Positions 16,989 through 25,219 of a DNA stretch of 64,000 nt are shown here, one piece after another. Numbering within the stretch: the first letter of the stretch is position 1; each line of letters starts with the position of its first letter. The notes below the pieces were generated by a model that was given only the letters and a program-made list of their open reading frames with translations, did not search any database and was not told where the DNA came from. A program made the position numbers and the translations under genes. The stretch is from Bradyrhizobium zhengyangense (GTDB lineage: Bacteria; Pseudomonadota; Alphaproteobacteria; Rhizobiales; Xanthobacteraceae). Where the stretch lies: contig NZ_JAKLUA010000001.1 in NCBI RefSeq assembly GCF_022012435.1, forward strand, positions 1,674,001 to 1,738,000, written 5' to 3'.

Positions 16989-18119
16989 CTACCCCGGGGC
17001 CACAACCTGCCCGACCGCATAGAGCGAGCATTCCTTCCAGGCAGCCACGCATTGCCGCAACGCCTCGTTCTTCGCATCATCGACGGTTCGCTGCGCAGCG
17101 GTAACCGACGTACAATGACCATCGCGATTCCAGGCATAGGCCTTGGCGTCGGTCCATGCCTTCACATAGGCATCGAAATAGCCGGCGCACGCCGCGTTGA
17201 GCGGTGTCGGCGGCGGAATTGCTGCGGGCGACGGCAGATCGACCAGCACTGATGTCGGCAGATGCAACTGCTTGAGGAAACTCTCCACCGCGGGCCACCA
17301 AAGATCAGCAGGGCCCATCGGCACCATGGCGTGCCCGTCGACACCGAACGGCGGCAAGATCTGAAACTGCGCTGGCGCACCTGACGCGACGTAAGCATCG
17401 AACATGCGACGGCCGAGCGCCGGCGGCGCACTGCGATCGTTTTCCGCATAAAGCCAGAGCGCCGGAATTCGCGCAGTGCGGCCAAAGATGCCGGCGTCCG
17501 CGACGAGATGATCCGGACTGCATGTGCGACCCGGGATGGAACCGTGAGCCGCCTCGAAATTGAGAACACCGATGACGCCCGCTGGATTGTCCGCCGCCGT
17601 CGCGGTCACGGCAAAGCCCCCGGTGGAATGCCCCATCAGCACGATCTGATCAGGCTCGACCCAGGCCTCGCCGCGGAGCGCGGCAAGAGCGCCGGTGACG
17701 TCCTCGGCCGCGATCCGCGCGACGGCGAGATAGTCGCGATCGTCGCAGGATCCGGACAGTGTCTCCGCAAACGGTCCGCTTGAATGTCCAAACCCCCGGC
17801 GCATGATCGATGCAACGGCATAACCACGTTGGGCAAACGCCACGGCCGGATTAAGGAGACTGGTCGGCGTTTCCCGCGCCAGCGCTGCGCGAAAGGCATC
17901 GCCAGTGCCGGGAATTGTCCCGTGAACCAGCAGCACCAGCGGAAACCGCCCCGGTCGATCCGGCCGTAGGATCATGGTCTCGAGCCTGACTTGACTGCCA
18001 TCAGCAAGCGTGATCGGCACCATCAGATCCTGCCGAACGAGGCCCGGTAGCACGGGATCGGCCGCGGCCGGAGACAGCAGAAGTGCAAGCAAGCCGATCA
18101 CGCAGCCAAGTTGCCTCAT
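16989..18119 (-). CDS. Alpha/beta hydrolase with Cys-containing C-terminal extension, exported
   Basis: A 376-residue secreted protein (signal MRQLGCVIGLLALLLSPAAA). The hydrolase core has LVLLVHGTIPGTG, a nucleophile elbow LMGHSTGGFA, an acidic residue near ENDRSAPP and His in VDGHAMVP, giving a plausible Ser-Asp-His triad of the dienelactone-hydrolase/peptidase S9-like kind. About 80 residues follow the core (from PTPLNAACAGYFDAYVKAW), with four cysteines, possibly a separate disulfide-bonded domain. GGAGGCGGGG precedes the ATG at 18119. It lies 25 bases downstream of a second exported hydrolase on the same strand. Confidence 0.8.
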   Translation of the reverse strand: MRQLGCVIGLLALLLSPAAADPVLPGLVRQDLMVPITLADGSQVRLETMILRPDRPGRFPLVLLVHGTIPGTGDAFRAALARETPTSLLNPAVAFAQRGYAVASIMRRGFGHSSGPFAETLSGSCDDRDYLAVARIAAEDVTGALAALRGEAWVEPDQIVLMGHSTGGFAVTATAADNPAGVIGVLNFEAAHGSIPGRTCSPDHLVADAGIFGRTARIPALWLYAENDRSAPPALGRRMFDAYVASGAPAQFQILPPFGVDGHAMVPMGPADLWWPAVESFLKQLHLPTSVLVDLPSPAAIPPPTPLNAACAGYFDAYVKAWTDAKAYAWNRDGHCTSVTAAQRTVDDAKNEALRQCVAAWKECSLYAVGQVVAPG

Positions 18120-18144
18120 CCCCGCCTCCTCGCGAACGTGAAGC

Positions 18145-19149
18145 TCACTGATCTCCGCCGGCGAGCTGCTCATGAAAGAACTTCACCACCGCCGCATTGA
18201 ACTCGCGGTGAAAACCTGCCCGGTCGAACTCCGCCGGCGTATCGGTGCAGATGCGCGGGACGGCCGCGGCCTGCTCCGGCGTGCACGGGGCGAGGTAGGC
18301 GAAGTGGCCGGCCGGAACGACGTGCATCTCGGGCTTGCCCTCCAGCCAACCCGCGACGCGCGCCACGGGCGTGCCGTCGCCCACGCCGGGACCGCCGAAC
18401 TGCGACCGCCAGAACTGGAAAGGGATTTTGACCGCGGCAAGATTCTTGCGGGTCAGAACCGCCGGTGCAGGATCGACGATCACCGCCGTGCGGATTCGAG
18501 CGTCCTGCGACGGGTCAGGCAGCGTTTCTCCGTTGTGGAGCTGGGCACATGTTCCTGATGTCTCCTTGCAGTGCTCGGCGAGCCAGGCGAAATCCGGCTT
18601 GAGGCCCATCAGCGCCAGACCGGTATAGCCACCAAGCGAGAAGCCGAAGAAGCCCACTTTGGCCGGATCGATCACCGCCCTGTCCTTCCAGTCCTTCAGC
18701 ATGAAATCGAGCAGGCGAACCATGTCCGCCGGGCGCGATCCCCACACCGGCAGCGTATCGCGCCGCGACGAATCGTTGGTGGTGTCACCGGGATGATTGA
18801 TGGCGGCGACGATGAAGCCGGCCTCGGCCAGCGCCTCCTCCGTGTCATGGTTTGCACCGAACCACCCGCCCCGGCCGTGCGAGAAGATCACCAGCGGCAG
18901 CTTGGCGCCCGTCACCGGACAATCCTTCGCGCCCTTCAGGTCGAACTCGGCGCCCACTGAAAGCTTGCCCAGCGCCACATGCGTCGGCTCGGTCGCGCAA
19001 GGATACCAGATCGCGCCTGACAGCGCCGGATCGGAATCGAGAAGCTGAATGCCTGCGGCCCTGGCCGGCACGCCAAGACCCGGTACGCCAAGACCCGGTA
19101 CGCCAAGACACAGCAGCGCGATGGCGGAAGCCCAAATCGTCCTGTGCAA
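18145..19149 (-). CDS. Dienelactone-hydrolase-like alpha/beta hydrolase, exported
   Basis: A 334-residue secreted hydrolase beginning at a TTG (19149) preceded by GGGGGGA. The signal sequence contains three consecutive GLGVP/GVP units encoded by a 15-base direct repeat. The catalytic core shows VIFSHGRGGW (oxyanion hole), FFGFSLGGYTG (Ser elbow), Asp in VIVDPAPAV and His in VPAGHFAYL, typical of platelet-activating-factor acetylhydrolase/dienelactone hydrolase-type enzymes. It probably forms an operon with the hydrolase downstream. Substrate unknown. Confidence 0.82.
   Translation of the reverse strand: MHRTIWASAIALLCLGVPGLGVPGLGVPARAAGIQLLDSDPALSGAIWYPCATEPTHVALGKLSVGAEFDLKGAKDCPVTGAKLPLVIFSHGRGGWFGANHDTEEALAEAGFIVAAINHPGDTTNDSSRRDTLPVWGSRPADMVRLLDFMLKDWKDRAVIDPAKVGFFGFSLGGYTGLALMGLKPDFAWLAEHCKETSGTCAQLHNGETLPDPSQDARIRTAVIVDPAPAVLTRKNLAAVKIPFQFWRSQFGGPGVGDGTPVARVAGWLEGKPEMHVVPAGHFAYLAPCTPEQAAAVPRICTDTPAEFDRAGFHREFNAAVVKFFHEQLAGGDQ
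19068..19110 (-). repeat. 15-bp direct repeats inside a signal-peptide coding region
   Basis: Nearly three consecutive copies of CGGTACGCCAAGACC (plus-strand reading) encode repeated GLGVP in the hydrophobic core of the hydrolase signal peptide. Because 15 is a multiple of three, slippage would change signal length without a frameshift. Confidence 0.8.
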
Positions 19150-19352
19150 AGGAAGTCCCCCCGATTTCGCGCAGGAGTTGAGCGGGCAACGATAGCGGAA
19201 TTGTGGCTTCCATCGACCAGACGTAGAGACGCGCCGCAGAGGCTCGCCAGAAAATCCGGGACGGCATGTCGGGTCTTCGACGCCTCGTTCGTCCTCGGGC
19301 CATGATCGGCCCCTAGACCTCGACGGCCCGTCAGTTCATGAGGATAACAACC

Positions 19353-19796
19353 ATGCCCAACACTGTCCGCCTGCACCGCGTTCTCGCCACCAGCCCCGAG
19401 AAGGTCTATCGGGCCTTCGTTGAGGCTGATGCGTTGGCGAAATGGCTTCCGCCCAACGGCTTCACCTGCACCGTCCACCATCTGGAAGCCAAGGTCGGCG
19501 GCACGTTCAAGATGTCGTTCCGGAATTTCACGACGGGCAACGGCCATTCGTTCGGCGGCGAATACCTCGAGCTCGTCGCTGGCGAACGTCTTCGCTACAC
19601 CGACAGGTTCGACGATCCGAACCTGCCGGGCCTGATCGAGGTGACCGTGATCCTGAAGAAAGTCCTTGTCGGCACCGAGGTCGACATCACACAGGCCGGA
19701 CTTCCCGACGCGATCCCGCCGGAGGCCTGCTATCTCGGCTGGCAGGAATCGCTGCGCAACCTTGCGCGCCTCGTCGAGCCCGAGATCAAGCCGTAA
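19353..19796 (+). CDS. SRPBCC / AHSA1 family protein
   Basis: A 147-residue single-domain START-like protein. The motif order is typical: VRLHRVLATSPEKVYRAFVEADALAKWLPP at the N-terminus, GGTFKMSFRNF and GEYLELVAGERLRYTDRF in the middle, and a final helix with LGWQESLRNLARLVEPE. Members bind hydrophobic ligands in a deep cavity, but the ligand cannot be predicted. AGGA lies nine bases before the ATG at 19353; an ATG at 19338 is the alternative. Confidence 0.88.
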   Translation: MPNTVRLHRVLATSPEKVYRAFVEADALAKWLPPNGFTCTVHHLEAKVGGTFKMSFRNFTTGNGHSFGGEYLELVAGERLRYTDRFDDPNLPGLIEVTVILKKVLVGTEVDITQAGLPDAIPPEACYLGWQESLRNLARLVEPEIKP

Positions 19797-19819
19797 CTCC
19801 CTGCTCCGGCCTCGCGATG

Positions 19820-19851
19820 GGCGGCTCGACGCATCAGTGGAGCGAGCCGCC
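19820..19851 (+). terminator. Possible terminator hairpin
   Basis: GGCGGCTCG and CGAGCCGCC form a nine-base stem between convergent genes, followed by TCTTCGCACCTTTT. The interrupted T-run makes this a moderate call; it could serve both strands. Confidence 0.5.
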
Positions 19852-19876
19852 TCTTCGCACCTTTTGGGATCACGCT

Positions 19877-20143
19877 CTAGCTGGGACCGCCTTGTCGTCG
19901 CCTGGAGTTGCGGCCAGACGGTCCCTGCCAATATGGATTCTCCTGGCACATGGCCGAGAGTCCCGAAGCCGTCACTCGACATTCATCGATCGAATGATAG
20001 CTGCAGTCGAAGGTGATGAGGCCCCGCTCGTGCCATCTCTGCAGGCACACCGGAAAGCGCGGATCGTAACGTTGAGCCGTGGCCGGGACAGCGCCGAAGA
20101 GCGTTGTCGCACCCACCAGGATCATCCAGCGCAGCAGACGCAT
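19877..20143 (-). CDS. DUF3551 small secreted protein
   Basis: An 88-residue protein with a signal peptide (MRLLRWMILVGATTLFGAVPATA) and a mature part with the DUF3551 signature: YDPRFPVCLQRW, then FDCSYHSIDECRVTASG and MCQENPYW, four cysteines in the family spacing. DUF3551 proteins are abundant in Bradyrhizobium and have no known role. The start at 20143 removes 17 N-terminal residues of open frame that lack signal character. Confidence 0.8.
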   Translation of the reverse strand: MRLLRWMILVGATTLFGAVPATAQRYDPRFPVCLQRWHERGLITFDCSYHSIDECRVTASGLSAMCQENPYWQGPSGRNSRRRQGGPS

Positions 20144-20200
20144 CTCTTGGCCTATCCTGAATTTCAAATCGACCGGCCAGTGCGAACGACGCATCTTCGC

Positions 20201-20560
20201 CTATTCGATCGTTGCGTTCACCGTGATGACCGACCGCCCTGAGCCATACGGACCTTTTCCTGATCCGTAGATGGAAAACGTATCGCTGCCCTTGTAGCCG
20301 CGCGGAGCCGTATAGGTAAAGGTCGTGATGTTGACCTGCCTCAGCGTTCCCTGCGCGGGCTTTTGCGCGATGCCTGAAGCCGTCATCATGCCGGGAATTC
20401 TGATCGGAAACTTGCAGGTTTCACCGGATCTGACGGCAAAGAAAGCGACCATGTCCACGCCAAAAGCGGATGGATCTCCCGTGACCCGACAATCGGCCGC
20501 GCGCGCCGGATCGGCGACTACACCGAACGCAATCACGATCAGGACGAAGAACCGATGCAT
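20201..20560 (-). CDS. Secreted Ig-like beta-sandwich protein of unknown function
   Basis: A 119-residue protein with a signal peptide (MHRFFVLIVIAFGVVADPARA). The mature part ends with TLRQVNITTFTYTAPRGYKGSDTF and SVITVNATIE, the pattern of a bacterial Ig-like/cadherin-like fold (tyrosine-rich FTYTAP.GYKGSDTF). Two cysteines (DCRVTG and ETCKFPI) may pair. An FNR/FixK-type box lies 55 bases upstream. The role is unknown. Confidence 0.7.
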   Translation of the reverse strand: MHRFFVLIVIAFGVVADPARAADCRVTGDPSAFGVDMVAFFAVRSGETCKFPIRIPGMMTASGIAQKPAQGTLRQVNITTFTYTAPRGYKGSDTFSIYGSGKGPYGSGRSVITVNATIE

Positions 20561-20614
20561 GGCTGACCTTCCGTAGCGACAGGGAAAGTCAAAGTCGGAT
20601 CCGATCGATCACCA

Positions 20615-20628
20615 TTGATCTGCGTCAA
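20615..20628 (-). promoter_or_regulatory. FixK/FNR-type box
   Basis: TTGATCTGCGTCAA fits TTGAY-N4-RTCAA and lies 55 bases before the start of the Ig-like secreted protein gene, in the short spacer after the Hsp70-like gene. Confidence 0.5.
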
Positions 20629-20651
20629 CGGTTCGCAACGCCGACAAAAGG

Positions 20652-21977
20652 TTATGCGCGCGCCTTCAGCCCGCCATCGGCGGTCCAGCGATCCGGCTCG
20701 GGACTGTGCCCGATCAGCGCGAGGCCGTAGGCGATCGACTCGAACTGGTCGCCCGACATCAGCCGCTCATTGCCGAACCTGTCGGCGAACAGTTTTCGCA
20801 CCGCCGGCACGAACGAGGTGCCGCCGGTCAAGAACACCTTCTCCACCTCGCGCGCGGTGATGCGGGCTTCGCCCAGCACCTTGTCGACGGTGGCGCCGAG
20901 CCGCGCGATGTCGTCGGCGATCCAGGAATCGAACTTCTTGCGCGTGATGGCCGAACCGATGTCGACGCCGCCGCCCTTGAAGCGGAAATCCACTTCGTCC
21001 TTGGCCGACAGCGCGACCTTGGCGTCGGAGACTGCGCGATACAGCGAAAAGCCGAGGTCGAGGTCGACGATGGTGATGAAATCCTCGAGCTGATCCGGCT
21101 TGAGCGCGGTGCGCGCAAGCTCGCGCAACTCGCGCAGGTCGCCATTGCTCTTCATCATTGCGAGCTGATGCCAGCGCGCGAGGTTGGTGTAGTGGCTGTT
21201 CGGGATTGGCAGCACCTTGTCGAACGAGCGGAAGCTCGAGCCCTTGCCGAGCCGCGGCGAGACGACGTGATCGACGATGCGGTAGTCGAACGTGTCGCCT
21301 GCAATGCCGATGCCGGCGTGGCCGAGCGGCTCGGCGCGCAGATGGCCTCCGGCGCGGGAAAAGCGCATCACCGAGAAATCGCTGGTGCCGCCGCCGAAAT
21401 CCGCAACCAGCACGGTGGCATCGCGCTCGAGCCTTCGGGCGAAGGAGAATGCCGCACCTACGGGCTCGTAGACATAGCGGGCATGACCGGCACCGAGACG
21501 CTCAAAGGCGGCGCGGTAACGCTGCATGGCGAGATCATCGTCGGGATTGCCGCCGGCAAAACGCACGGGACGGCCGACGGTGATGTTCGCCGCCTCGAAG
21601 CCGAATTTGTCGCCGCCATGGCGCGCCAGCGTGCGCAGGAACGCCGCCAGGATATCCTCGAACTTGAAGCGCTGCCGGAACACTTGCGTGGTGTTGAAGC
21701 TCGAGCTGGCCGCGAAGGTCTTGAAGGACTGCAGGAAGCGATAGACGTGGCGCCCTTCGAGAAACTGCTCGATCGCCCACGGCCCGCCCTCGGCCTGGGC
21801 GCCGGCGCCCGGCCGGTCCTCCCAGAAGCACAGCGCCGAGACGTAGGTGCTGTGGCGCTGTCCGCCGTGCTCGAAGCGGATGGCCTCGACCCGGCGATCG
21901 TCGGCCGCGAGGGCGACGACGGTATTGCTGGTTCCAAAATCGATGCCGATCGAGACGGCGGGCGAGGCGCTCGACAT
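20652..21977 (-). CDS. Hsp70-family protein (YegD-like, no substrate-binding domain)
   Basis: A 441-residue actin-fold ATPase. Phosphate-1 motif IGIDFGTSNTVVAL is at residues 9-22; phosphate-2 is VLVADFGGGTSDFSVMRF; the adenosine motif is FLTGGTSFVPAVRKLF. The protein ends soon after the nucleotide-binding domain, unlike DnaK, which has a further 200-residue peptide-binding part; this matches the YegD group. It is cytoplasmic and its client is unknown. The start at 21977 is the methionine directly before the ATPase domain; a start 63 bases upstream would add a segment without family similarity. Confidence 0.88.
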   Translation of the reverse strand: MSSASPAVSIGIDFGTSNTVVALAADDRRVEAIRFEHGGQRHSTYVSALCFWEDRPGAGAQAEGGPWAIEQFLEGRHVYRFLQSFKTFAASSSFNTTQVFRQRFKFEDILAAFLRTLARHGGDKFGFEAANITVGRPVRFAGGNPDDDLAMQRYRAAFERLGAGHARYVYEPVGAAFSFARRLERDATVLVADFGGGTSDFSVMRFSRAGGHLRAEPLGHAGIGIAGDTFDYRIVDHVVSPRLGKGSSFRSFDKVLPIPNSHYTNLARWHQLAMMKSNGDLRELRELARTALKPDQLEDFITIVDLDLGFSLYRAVSDAKVALSAKDEVDFRFKGGGVDIGSAITRKKFDSWIADDIARLGATVDKVLGEARITAREVEKVFLTGGTSFVPAVRKLFADRFGNERLMSGDQFESIAYGLALIGHSPEPDRWTADGGLKARA

Positions 21978-22078
21978 GAACCACGCTGACAGTTGGGTGA
22001 AAGGGGGCGCACCACTAACGGCTTTGCATAGCGCTGGCAAGGCCTTGATCCGCCGCGCCGGCCCCCTTCCTCATCGCC

Positions 22079-22573
22079 TCAAGCGCGTTGAAAGCTCCCG
22101 TACGCCCCCTTGTGGAACACGAGCGGATTGCACATGGACTCCTCGCCCGAGATCACCTCGCCCAGAATGATGTCGTGATCGCCAGCCTTGTGAACGGTGG
22201 CAACGCGACAGCACAGCCGGGCCGCTGCACCCTGCAAGAGCGGCAGGCCGTCGGCGCTGAACGCCGGGGCCAAATCATCGAAGCGGCTCTTCAACTGCCC
22301 GGTAAAGCGATGGGACAGTTCGGATTGATGCTGACCCAGAATATTCACCGAGAACAGGCCGCGCCGCCGGATGGCGGCTCCCGTCGCACTCCCCTCATTC
22401 GTGCAGAACAGCAGCATGCAGGGGGCGAGCGAGACCGATGTCAGCGAATTGATCGTCGCGCCGAACAGTTCGCCGTTCCATTCGGTCGCGATGATTGCGA
22501 CGCCGGTCGGAAATGTTCCCATCATCGACCGGAAGCGCTTGGAATCGACGGCGCCGCTCAGCATCGATCTCAC
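22079..22573 (-). CDS. Flavin reductase (HpaC-like)
   Basis: A 164-residue flavin reductase-like protein: [36 protein letters not shown] is the usual FMN-binding start, [18 protein letters not shown] follows, and [13 protein letters not shown] closes the fold. It should reduce FMN or FAD with NAD(P)H and supply it to the monooxygenase encoded directly upstream. The start is a GTG at 22573 that overlaps the TGA of the HpaB-like gene, indicating translational coupling; an ATG nine bases later is possible. Confidence 0.9.
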   Translation of the reverse strand: MRSMLSGAVDSKRFRSMMGTFPTGVAIIATEWNGELFGATINSLTSVSLAPCMLLFCTNEGSATGAAIRRRGLFSVNILGQHQSELSHRFTGQLKSRFDDLAPAFSADGLPLLQGAAARLCCRVATVHKAGDHDIILGEVISGEESMCNPLVFHKGAYGSFQRA

Positions 22574-24159
22574 TTTCGCAGCATGTGATAGCTGAGCTCG
22601 CCGGGATCGGTGAGGTCAGGCACCTTCCAGCCGTCGAGGTCGTATTCGGCCATGCAGTCCTCGGCAAACCCCTTGAACCGATCGGCATTGCCGGAGGCTT
22701 GGGCGCCGAACAGGCAATAGCGGCGTATCTCCTCGGTCGAACCGCCATAGTTGATTTCGTAGAGCTCGTGGCGACCGCCGAACTCGCTGCCGATGCAGTC
22801 CCACAACAGTTTGAGCAGCTTGACCCGCTCCTCGGCCTTGTAGCCGTTGGAGCCGCGCAAGTATCGATCGAGATAGGGGCGGATCTCGGGATTCTTGAAG
22901 TCGCTGGAATGGCTGTTGAGATAGATCAGGCCGGAGGCGACCGTCTGTTCGATCAGGTACTTCACCTTGGTGTAGGCCATGGTGGCGATGATCTGGTAGG
23001 CGTTGCCGGGATCCATGTTCGGCAGCACGTAGTCGCCGATCCATGGCTTGGGATCGCGCACCATCGCGTCCGACAGGCTCCAGAACAGGTTTCGCCAGGC
23101 GATCACTTCGCCGACATTGGCCTGCACGCCGCGATAGTCCTTGGTGCCGGCGGCCTCAGTTGCCTTGAGCAGCAGCCCGCTGATGAAGTCGAGCTTGACC
23201 GCGAGGCGCGTGCAGCCATGCACGACGAAGCGAGGAAGGAAGCCGGTGCGCGGGAAGAAATTGTTCGCCTTCTCGATGTCGCCGTAAACGAAGACGTTCT
23301 CCCAGGGCACCAGTACCTTGTCCATGATGAACACGGCATCGTTCTCGTCGAGCCGGCTCGAGATCGGATAGTCGAACGGACTTCCCATCACGCTCGCGCT
23401 CATCTCATAGGACGTGCGGCAGATGAACTTCACGCCGGGCGCGTTGGTCGGCACCATGAACACGGCTGCGAACTTCTTGTCCTGCAGCGGGATCAGGCCG
23501 TGATGCGCGACAAAGGTGTAGTTCGTCAGCACGGATCCCGTTGCCACCACCTTGGCACCCGACACGATCAGCCCGGCGTCAGTCTCTTTCTCGATATGAC
23601 AGCAGACGTCGGCGACCTCGTTCGGCGGACGGTCGCGATCGACAGGCGGATGGATGATCGCGTGATTGATGAAGGGCACGCGCTCCTGGCTGAATTTGTA
23701 CCAGCGCTTGGCGTTCTCTTGATACGGATCGTAGAAATCGGCGTTCGCGCCCAGCGTCGCGAGGAATGCGGCCTTGTAGTCGGGCGCGCGGCCCATCCAG
23801 CCATAGGTGATCTTGGCCCATTCCGCGATCGCATCGCGCCCGGCGATCAGATCCTGCATCGACTTCGGCGCCTTGAAGAAGGCGTGCGTCATGCTGCCAT
23901 TGCCGGTGTCGGTCGGCAGCAGCAGCTTGTCCTTGTGCTTGTCGTCGTGCAGCGCGTCGTAGAGGCGGGCCACCATGCGCGCAGTGTTGCGAAAGGCGGG
24001 GTGCGTGGTGACGTCTTTCACCCGCTCCCCGTAAATGTAGACCTCGCGATCGTCGCGCAGCGAGTCCAGGTATTCCGCGCCGTTTTGCGGACGCGTGACT
24101 TTGACGTTGCCGGTGTGCTCCGGCGGAACGGCCCCGACGCCCTGCGCCTTGCCTGCCAT
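22570..24159 (-). CDS. 4-hydroxyphenylacetate 3-hydroxylase-family monooxygenase (HpaB-like)
   Basis: A 529-residue FADH2-dependent monooxygenase. It shows the HpaB N-terminal block ([27 protein letters not shown]), the central ligand-binding region ([13 protein letters not shown]) and the C-terminal HpaB helical domain ([33 protein letters not shown]). The family hydroxylates phenolic rings ortho to the hydroxyl, using reduced flavin from a separate reductase, here the overlapping downstream gene. The true substrate may not be 4-hydroxyphenylacetate. GGGGAGA precedes the ATG at 24159, and a 15-base palindrome sits 21 bases upstream, a likely IclR operator. Confidence 0.92.
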   Translation of the reverse strand: MAGKAQGVGAVPPEHTGNVKVTRPQNGAEYLDSLRDDREVYIYGERVKDVTTHPAFRNTARMVARLYDALHDDKHKDKLLLPTDTGNGSMTHAFFKAPKSMQDLIAGRDAIAEWAKITYGWMGRAPDYKAAFLATLGANADFYDPYQENAKRWYKFSQERVPFINHAIIHPPVDRDRPPNEVADVCCHIEKETDAGLIVSGAKVVATGSVLTNYTFVAHHGLIPLQDKKFAAVFMVPTNAPGVKFICRTSYEMSASVMGSPFDYPISSRLDENDAVFIMDKVLVPWENVFVYGDIEKANNFFPRTGFLPRFVVHGCTRLAVKLDFISGLLLKATEAAGTKDYRGVQANVGEVIAWRNLFWSLSDAMVRDPKPWIGDYVLPNMDPGNAYQIIATMAYTKVKYLIEQTVASGLIYLNSHSSDFKNPEIRPYLDRYLRGSNGYKAEERVKLLKLLWDCIGSEFGGRHELYEINYGGSTEEIRRYCLFGAQASGNADRFKGFAEDCMAEYDLDGWKVPDLTDPGELSYHMLRK

Positions 24160-24180
24160 CGTGCAATCTCCCCTCAATTT

Positions 24181-24214
24181 GTTCGATTATCGAACTCATG
24201 TCCGTATTTCGAAC
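24181..24214. promoter_or_regulatory. IclR-type operator upstream of the monooxygenase gene
   Basis: GTTCGATTATCGAAC (24181-24195) is a 15-base dyad with GTTCG/CGAAC arms, followed by a further CGAAC half-site at 24210-24214. A nearly identical palindrome occurs at 25145-25159. Confidence 0.6.
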
Positions 24215-24275
24215 TTGATGCGACGATACGGCCGCTCCTGCTGAATGGCAAGGGTCGGAAGCCGGGGTGTGCGCC

Positions 24276-25085
24276 TCAGATGGTCATCGACGAGATCTGC
24301 TCGCTGATGCGGTTGAGCTCGGGCAGGAAATGCTCGCGCATTTCGTTGCGGGTCGTTCGCGTCGAATGCGTCGAGAGATTGATGGCGCCGACGATCTGGC
24401 CGCTGCGATCGAGCACCGGCACGGCAAGCGCGCGAAGACCGCGCTCGAGCTCCTCGTCGACGATCGAGAATCGTTGGGCGCGGTCGGCGCGGATACGGTC
24501 GAACAGGGCTTGCAGGTCGGTGATGGTCTGCGGCGTGTAGGCCTCGATCCGCCGCGACTTGAGCCGCCGCCAGATCTCCTCCTCGTCGAGATAGCCGAAC
24601 AGGACGCGCCCCAATGCGGTGTGTAGCGCGGGCAGCCGGCTTCCGACCGACAATGCGGCGGACATGATGCGGCGCGCCGGCACGCGCGCGACATAGACAA
24701 TGTCCGCGTCCTGGAGGATGGCCGCCGAGCAGGATTCGCCGAGCCGCTCGCTGAGCTCGCGCATCAGAGGCAGGGCGCGGTCGATCCAGCTCTGCGTCGA
24801 CAGATAGGCAAAGCCGAGGTCCAGGATCTGCGGCGACAACGCAAAGGTGCGGCCGTCCTGTACGACGTAACCGAGCAGGGTCAGCGTGCGCAGGACCCTG
24901 CGTGCGGTGGCACGCGACAGATCTGCGACGCTGGCGGCCTCCGACAAAGTCATGGTCGGGCGCTGGCGACCGAAGGCTCCGAGCACGGCCAGCCCCTTGG
25001 CCAGCGTGGTCATGAACTCCTTATCGTCGGGCTCGCTTTTGCGATGCCCGGGATCCGCCTTGTGGCGTTCTGATGCCTGCGTCAT
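24276..25085 (-). CDS. IclR family transcriptional regulator (PcaR/PobR type)
   Basis: A 269-residue regulator: an N-terminal winged helix-turn-helix (LAKGLAVLGAFGRQRPTMTLSEAASVADLSRATARRVLRTLTLLGYV, residues about 28-75) and a C-terminal IclR effector domain (SCSAAILQDADIVYVARVP, LPALHTALGRVLFGYL, ALAVPVLDRSGQIVGAINLS). This subgroup usually controls aromatic catabolism. It reads away from the ABC importer and toward the monooxygenase genes, and palindromes lie upstream of both. Start at 25085; an alternative start 39 bases upstream exists. Confidence 0.9.
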   Translation of the reverse strand: MTQASERHKADPGHRKSEPDDKEFMTTLAKGLAVLGAFGRQRPTMTLSEAASVADLSRATARRVLRTLTLLGYVVQDGRTFALSPQILDLGFAYLSTQSWIDRALPLMRELSERLGESCSAAILQDADIVYVARVPARRIMSAALSVGSRLPALHTALGRVLFGYLDEEEIWRRLKSRRIEAYTPQTITDLQALFDRIRADRAQRFSIVDEELERGLRALAVPVLDRSGQIVGAINLSTHSTRTTRNEMREHFLPELNRISEQISSMTI

Positions 25086-25135
25086 GCGGCGGCCTGTTGA
25101 CTCCGTTTGGGCGCTAGAAGACACTGGTCGAATTA

Positions 25136-25159
25136 CGAACGTATGTTCGAATATCGAAC
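25136..25159. promoter_or_regulatory. IclR-type operator between regulator and ABC importer
   Basis: Three alternating half-sites, CGAAC (25136), GTTCG (25145) and CGAAC (25155), include the full palindrome GTTCGAATATCGAAC (25145-25159). It sits in the divergent spacer and could control both the regulator and the importer operon. Confidence 0.65.
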
Positions 25160-25219
25160 GCCGGCCGGTGTGTCAAATCACGCTGAGAATCCGGCGCATC
25201 CATAGGGGAGGACGCGCAG

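Noticed and set aside
16861-17052. 63-codon minus-strand frame upstream of the small ORF and TAXI gene
   Set aside because: No convincing ribosome site, no signal or domain, and its end overlaps the FixK-type box; the C-terminal resemblance to protein sequence is weak.
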